Below, piece by piece: positions 6,560-9,265 of a DNA stretch of 9,265 nucleotides. Positions within the stretch are counted from its first letter, which is position 1. Each line of letters starts with the position of its first letter. The stretch is taken from NCBI GenBank assembly GCA_029007415.1, contig JAQXHT010000082.1, positions 1 to 9,265 of the forward strand. Direction: 5' to 3'. Source of the DNA: a bacterium. Lineage in GTDB: Bacteria; Bacillota_I; Bacilli_A; RF39; UBA660. Under the pieces are notes generated by a model, which was given only the letters and a program-made list of their open reading frames with translations, did not search any database and was not told the DNA's origin. A program made the position numbers and the translations under genes.

Positions 6560-7537
6560 ATGTACGTAATAGTTGCAAATGAAGCAAAAGATATGCTATC
6601 CCGACTTGATATAGATGTTATGAAAAGTGTAGAGGGAGTTCATACAGCAGATGAGATAGTTTCAATGTTTAAGAACTTCTTTTATGCTAGAATGATTCTT
6701 GATGTTACAGCAATTCAAGATTATGATGATGTTACAAATATTCAAAAGATTTCTATAGGTTTGGATGCTGAAAAAATTATACTTGTTTTGCCAAATAATG
6801 AAGTTTCTACATCTAGTAATTATTTATCAAAAATAATTTCAATGGGTATTTATAATTTCACTACTAATTTAGAAGGTGTTAAATATTGTCTTGATCATCC
6901 TAATACTTATAAAGATGTTGCTCATATTCAACAACTTAATACTTTGTCTAGTACAATTAATGAGAAAGTAATGAGTGGTAACCAAATTATTGGTATTAGA
7001 AATATTACTGATCATGCTGGTTCTACTACTTTAATATATATGCTAAAAAAAGAGCTTGAACAGTTCTATAATATGGACGTTGTAGCAATAGAGATTAATC
7101 GTCATGATTTTCTTTATTTTGGTGATAAGAATATGGTATCAACTACTGATGCTAACTTAATGACTGAACTAGTTAAGCATAAAGATGTGTCTGTTATATT
7201 GATTGATTTAAATGATTCTTCTAATGAAGGTGTTTGTGGTGATGTTTTATATTTGATAGAACCTTCTAGTATTAAACTTAATAAGTTAATGCGAAGAAAT
7301 AGAAAAATCTTTGATGAGTTAAGGGGAAAGAAGATAATACTAAATCAAAGTTTATTAACTAATAGGGATGTTATGGATTTTGAATATGAAGGAAGAACTA
7401 AGGTGTTTTATAATTTACCACCTTTAAATGATCGAGAAAGAAATAATGTTCTTACGGATTTCTTATCAAAGATAGGTCTTATAAATAAAACAGAAGAGAA
7501 AGAAGACACTAAAATTTTTGGGTTATTCAAACGTTAA
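6560..7537 (+). CDS. CpaE-like protein with receiver-like and degenerate MinD-like domains
   Basis: A 325-residue soluble protein with two apparent domains. Residues about 1-125 alternate strands and helices like a response-regulator receiver (strand MYVIVAN, strand ending ILDVT, strand KIILVLPN, then GIYNFTTN), which fits the atypical receiver of CpaE/TadZ. From about 141 a MinD/ParA-like domain begins with IIGIRN and then TDHAGSTT (150-157) where a P-loop would lie. The signature and catalytic lysines of KGGxGKS/T are absent, so ATP hydrolysis is doubtful. A Walker B-like strand VSVILID ends at D216. CpaE/TadZ proteins localise the pilus machine to a site in the cell, often a pole. It ends with a short basic GLFKR. 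AGGAGGGG (6547-6554) marks the start. The family call is moderately secure; loss of ATPase activity is inferred. Confidence 0.7.
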   Translation: MYVIVANEAKDMLSRLDIDVMKSVEGVHTADEIVSMFKNFFYARMILDVTAIQDYDDVTNIQKISIGLDAEKIILVLPNNEVSTSSNYLSKIISMGIYNFTTNLEGVKYCLDHPNTYKDVAHIQQLNTLSSTINEKVMSGNQIIGIRNITDHAGSTTLIYMLKKELEQFYNMDVVAIEINRHDFLYFGDKNMVSTTDANLMTELVKHKDVSVILIDLNDSSNEGVCGDVLYLIEPSSIKLNKLMRRNRKIFDELRGKKIILNQSLLTNRDVMDFEYEGRTKVFYNLPPLNDRERNNVLTDFLSKIGLINKTEEKEDTKIFGLFKR

Positions 7538-7540
7538 TAA

Positions 7541-7569
7541 TTGACAAAAATAACTAATTTATATATTAT
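7541..7569 (+). promoter_or_regulatory. Strong sigma-A-type promoter before the VirB2-like gene
   Basis: A perfect -35 TTGACA (7541-7546) is followed after 17 bases by TATTAT (7564-7569, 5 of 6). A perfect TATAAT at 7567-7572 is also present but at 20-base spacing. The promoter starts four bases after the stop of the CpaE-like gene. The transcript leader would be short, about 17 bases, with AAGGAG at 7580-7585. Confidence 0.75.
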
Positions 7570-7593
7570 AATAGGTGTGAAGGAGAAATTGAT

Positions 7594-7956
7594 ATGGATT
7601 TATTAAATTTACAAATATTAGGAAACGTTGCTCCAGTAACTGATACAGCTTGTCATGGAATGTTATTCTTAGTAAGAATTATTCGTAAAGGTGTATTTCC
7701 TATTTTACAGATTGGTATACCAATTATCTTAATTGTTTTAGGTACACTTGATTTAGGAAAAGCTGTTATAGAATCAGATGAGAAAAAAGTTAAAGAAGCA
7801 CAAGGTAGATTAATCAAACGTTGTATTTATGCAGTAGCTGTCTTCTTTATAGTTACGTTAGTTAACGTTATTTTATCAATGGTATCAACTACGGCAGGAA
7901 ATGCTGTTACAGGTATGGAAGACTGGCGTGATTGTTGGAATGCCGCTGGTAAATAA
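7594..7956 (+). CDS. Two-helix membrane protein, TrbC/VirB2-like pilin-type module
   Basis: A 120-residue protein without a clear cleavable signal peptide. It has two hydrophobic helices (about 35-52 and 76-97) joined by a charged loop with a D-hydrophobic-GKA, SDEKK and AQGRLIKR pattern. One cysteine lies before the first helix (C20) and one after the second (C114). The Lys/Arg-rich loop should face the cytoplasm, placing both cysteines outside, where they could pair. Residues 38-97 align without gaps to residues 315-374 of the next gene product, with 24 of 60 identical by my hand count. A hairpin of this kind resembles TrbC/VirB2 pilin subunits and the pilin-like conjugal transfer proteins described in mycoplasma integrative elements (Mbov_0395 type). 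That relation is from memory and untested. It has its own strong promoter, fitting an abundant structural subunit. No tracked Tad component has this shape. Confidence 0.72.
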   Translation: MDLLNLQILGNVAPVTDTACHGMLFLVRIIRKGVFPILQIGIPIILIVLGTLDLGKAVIESDEKKVKEAQGRLIKRCIYAVAVFFIVTLVNVILSMVSTTAGNAVTGMEDWRDCWNAAGK

Positions 7957-7961
7957 TTCTT

Positions 7962-8003
7962 AGAAAGTAGTAAATATAGAAATTGCTATTTTCTTTTTTT
8001 TTT
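7962..8003 (+). terminator. Possible weak Rho-independent terminator
   Basis: AGAAAGTAG (7962-7970) can pair with CTATTTTCT (7986-7994), one pair being G-T, around a 15-base loop, followed by a run of ten T (7994-8003). The stem is AT-rich and the loop large, so it would be weak. The same bases also serve as part of a good promoter, so the T-run may be a promoter spacer instead. Confidence 0.35.
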
Positions 8004-8011
8004 GGTACAAT
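7983..8011 (+). promoter_or_regulatory. Sigma-A-type promoter before the exported VirB2-like fusion
   Basis: TTGCTA (7983-7988, 4 of 6) is followed after 17 bases by TACAAT (8006-8011, 5 of 6) with TG at 8003-8004 making an extended -10. The spacer is mostly a T-run. Transcription would start near 8018, leaving a leader of about 45 bases. GGAGG at 8051-8055 is seven bases from the ATG. Confidence 0.6.
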
Positions 8012-8062
8012 AATTATGATTAGTTTGACTTTTATGTAAAATAATCTTTTGGAGGCGTTTTT

Positions 8063-9220
8063 ATGAAGAAAAAGAGACTTTTAAGTTCGGTGATACTAGC
8101 TTTAATGATAGGCGTTTTTTTAGTACCAAATGGAGTAGAAGCTGCTACTCAATGTAAATATGTGTGGAAAAATACTATTATTGCTCCTAAGAAGGATTCA
8201 AATGGAAAAGCTGTGGCGACTGAACATACCTTTGTTTTGAGTACTGAAGGTGATTCGAAAAGATTAACTCAAGCAACGTCTCCTTTTGAGAGTACACGAC
8301 CAGCAAAATTTGCTAATAGCAATGGAATTGCACTTAAATCCGATGGTAGTTGTCCAACTATAAGTATTTATATGCAAAGTGTAGTTGGTGGATTTAAAAT
8401 TTATAGTTCTAATAGTAATTGTAAGTCCGGTGCTCTTACTACAGATAAAAATTGTTCTAAAAATCTAAGTGGAACAAAACTTAATGGTACTACCTCTGAT
8501 TCAGATGTTGCTAATACTGGTACGCAATTTGAACTAAGTTCTTCCACCTCAAATAGCTGTAGTTATGTTAGAAAAGTTGTAAGTTCAACTGCTAACGAAA
8601 ATGTAAAGTCTGCTAGAACAATAAACATAAATGCCAAAAGTAATAAAAAAGCGACTGGAACTTGTAAACAAGATATTGGTCTTTGTAGTTTGAAAATAAA
8701 AGTCCCAGAAAAATTTTATAATGATAATACTTTTTATTGTCCTAAGTTTATATATACAAGTACTGATACAACTGGTAAAGAAGGTACTAATTATAAGGTA
8801 ACAGTATATGATGTTGGTAAATCAGAAGATACTAACAAATCAACTACTGATACAGAGGGAAATGTTGTAAATACTAGTCCAAGTAAAACTTATACAGATA
8901 ATTCTACTTTAGATAATCTTAATAAACAATATAATAGTTGTAACCAAATCATTGATATGTCTGAAGGTAAATTTGGTTGGATTTTGCAGAAACTACTTAA
9001 TTATATTAAAATCGCTGGACCAATACTTGTTGTTTTATTAAGTGCAGTTGATTTTATCAAAGCAATGGCTTCTAGTGATGAAAATGTCTTTAAAAAAGCT
9101 CAATCAAGATTAATGATTAGATTGATAGCAGCTCTTGCTTTGTTCTTAGTTCCAACATTAGTACAATTATTATTAGGTTTGATTAATGGAATAAGTGATC
9201 CAACATGTGGATTAAAGTAG
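8063..9220 (+). CDS. Exported Cys-rich protein with C-terminal VirB2-like two-helix module
   Basis: A 385-residue protein. Residues 1-27 form a signal peptide: MKKKR, a hydrophobic core, then VEA with cleavage expected before A28. The ectodomain (about 28-300) is Ser/Thr/Asn/Lys-rich and carries cysteines at 31, 97, 120, 131, 166, 201, 208, 226 and 293. Two hydrophobic helices follow (about 313-333 and 350-374), joined by a loop with VDFIKA, SSDEN and KKAQSRL, with a last cysteine at 382. The two-helix part matches the preceding gene product without gaps. The signal peptide puts the ectodomain outside, and the basic loop then lies inside and the C-terminus outside, in agreement with the paired-cysteine pattern. 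I infer a membrane-anchored surface protein whose anchor is a pilin-type hairpin, perhaps an adhesive or capping subunit incorporated beside the simpler module protein. The ectodomain resembles no family I recognise. Confidence 0.75.
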   Translation: MKKKRLLSSVILALMIGVFLVPNGVEAATQCKYVWKNTIIAPKKDSNGKAVATEHTFVLSTEGDSKRLTQATSPFESTRPAKFANSNGIALKSDGSCPTISIYMQSVVGGFKIYSSNSNCKSGALTTDKNCSKNLSGTKLNGTTSDSDVANTGTQFELSSSTSNSCSYVRKVVSSTANENVKSARTININAKSNKKATGTCKQDIGLCSLKIKVPEKFYNDNTFYCPKFIYTSTDTTGKEGTNYKVTVYDVGKSEDTNKSTTDTEGNVVNTSPSKTYTDNSTLDNLNKQYNSCNQIIDMSEGKFGWILQKLLNYIKIAGPILVVLLSAVDFIKAMASSDENVFKKAQSRLMIRLIAALALFLVPTLVQLLLGLINGISDPTCGLK

Positions 9221-9237
9221 AAAGGAGTGATGGATGA

Positions 9238-9265
9238 ATGGGAAGTAGCAGTAGTACAGATCCAA
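9238..9265 (+). CDS. Start of a downstream gene, truncated by window end
   Basis: An AAAGGAG site at 9221-9227 directly follows the stop of the preceding gene. The ATG at 9238 lies 10 bases downstream and opens MGSSSSTDP to the edge. An ATG at 9230 is also open to the edge (MDEWEVAVVQ) but only two bases from the site, which is too close. Too little is visible to assign a function. The tight spacing implies co-transcription with the exported fusion protein. Confidence 0.4.

Noticed and set aside
7957..8062. Riboswitch or small RNA in the 106-base gap
   Set aside because: Only a promoter, a weak hairpin with T-run and a ribosome binding site are visible. The sequence is too AT-rich and short for a recognisable aptamer.
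9234..9248. ATG at 9234 as start of the downstream gene
   Set aside because: Spacing to the AAAGGAG site is good, but the frame reads MNGK and then meets TAG at 9246-9248.

Overview
The window is AT-rich (roughly one third G+C by eye) and completely packed with genes, all on the + strand. Most have a strong GGAGG-type ribosome binding site and short gaps of 2 to 22 bases. The host looks like a low-GC Gram-positive of the Bacillota (Bacilli, perhaps a gut Mollicutes-like lineage). No outer-membrane secretin is present in the window. Tryptophan is always TGG, so the Mycoplasma code is not in use. There are no rRNA or tRNA genes, CRISPR arrays, transposases or gene-free stretches over 300 bases.

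Bases 1 to about 5800 hold the core of a Tad-type (type IVb pilus-like) surface assembly machine. In order these are: the 3' part of a cysteine-rich, probably exported protein; a single-pass TadE/F-like membrane protein; a CpaB/RcpC-like SAF-domain protein; a CpaF/TadA secretion ATPase with a long disordered tail; and two inner-membrane platform proteins, TadB-like and TadC-like. The reading is that CpaF drives the TadB/TadC platform to extrude a filament of small pilins, with the SAF protein and the exported proteins outside the membrane.

Bases 5810 to 7537 begin with an internal promoter and encode a 53-residue pilin-like peptide, a second TadE-like protein, and a CpaE-like protein whose nucleotide-binding loop lacks the usual lysines.

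Bases 7541 to the end, driven by two further candidate promoters, encode two proteins that share a two-helix membrane module resembling the TrbC/VirB2-type pilin-like proteins of conjugation systems. One protein is little more than the module. The other carries it at the C-terminus of a signal-peptide-bearing, cysteine-rich ectodomain. A further gene starts at the right edge.

The most interesting point is this architecture: a complete-looking Tad engine in line with TrbC/VirB2-like membrane proteins and disulfide-rich exported proteins. It could be a Gram-positive pilus or adhesion/DNA-transfer apparatus that mixes type IVb pilus and type IV secretion parts. All family assignments come from reading motifs by eye; no database search was made.
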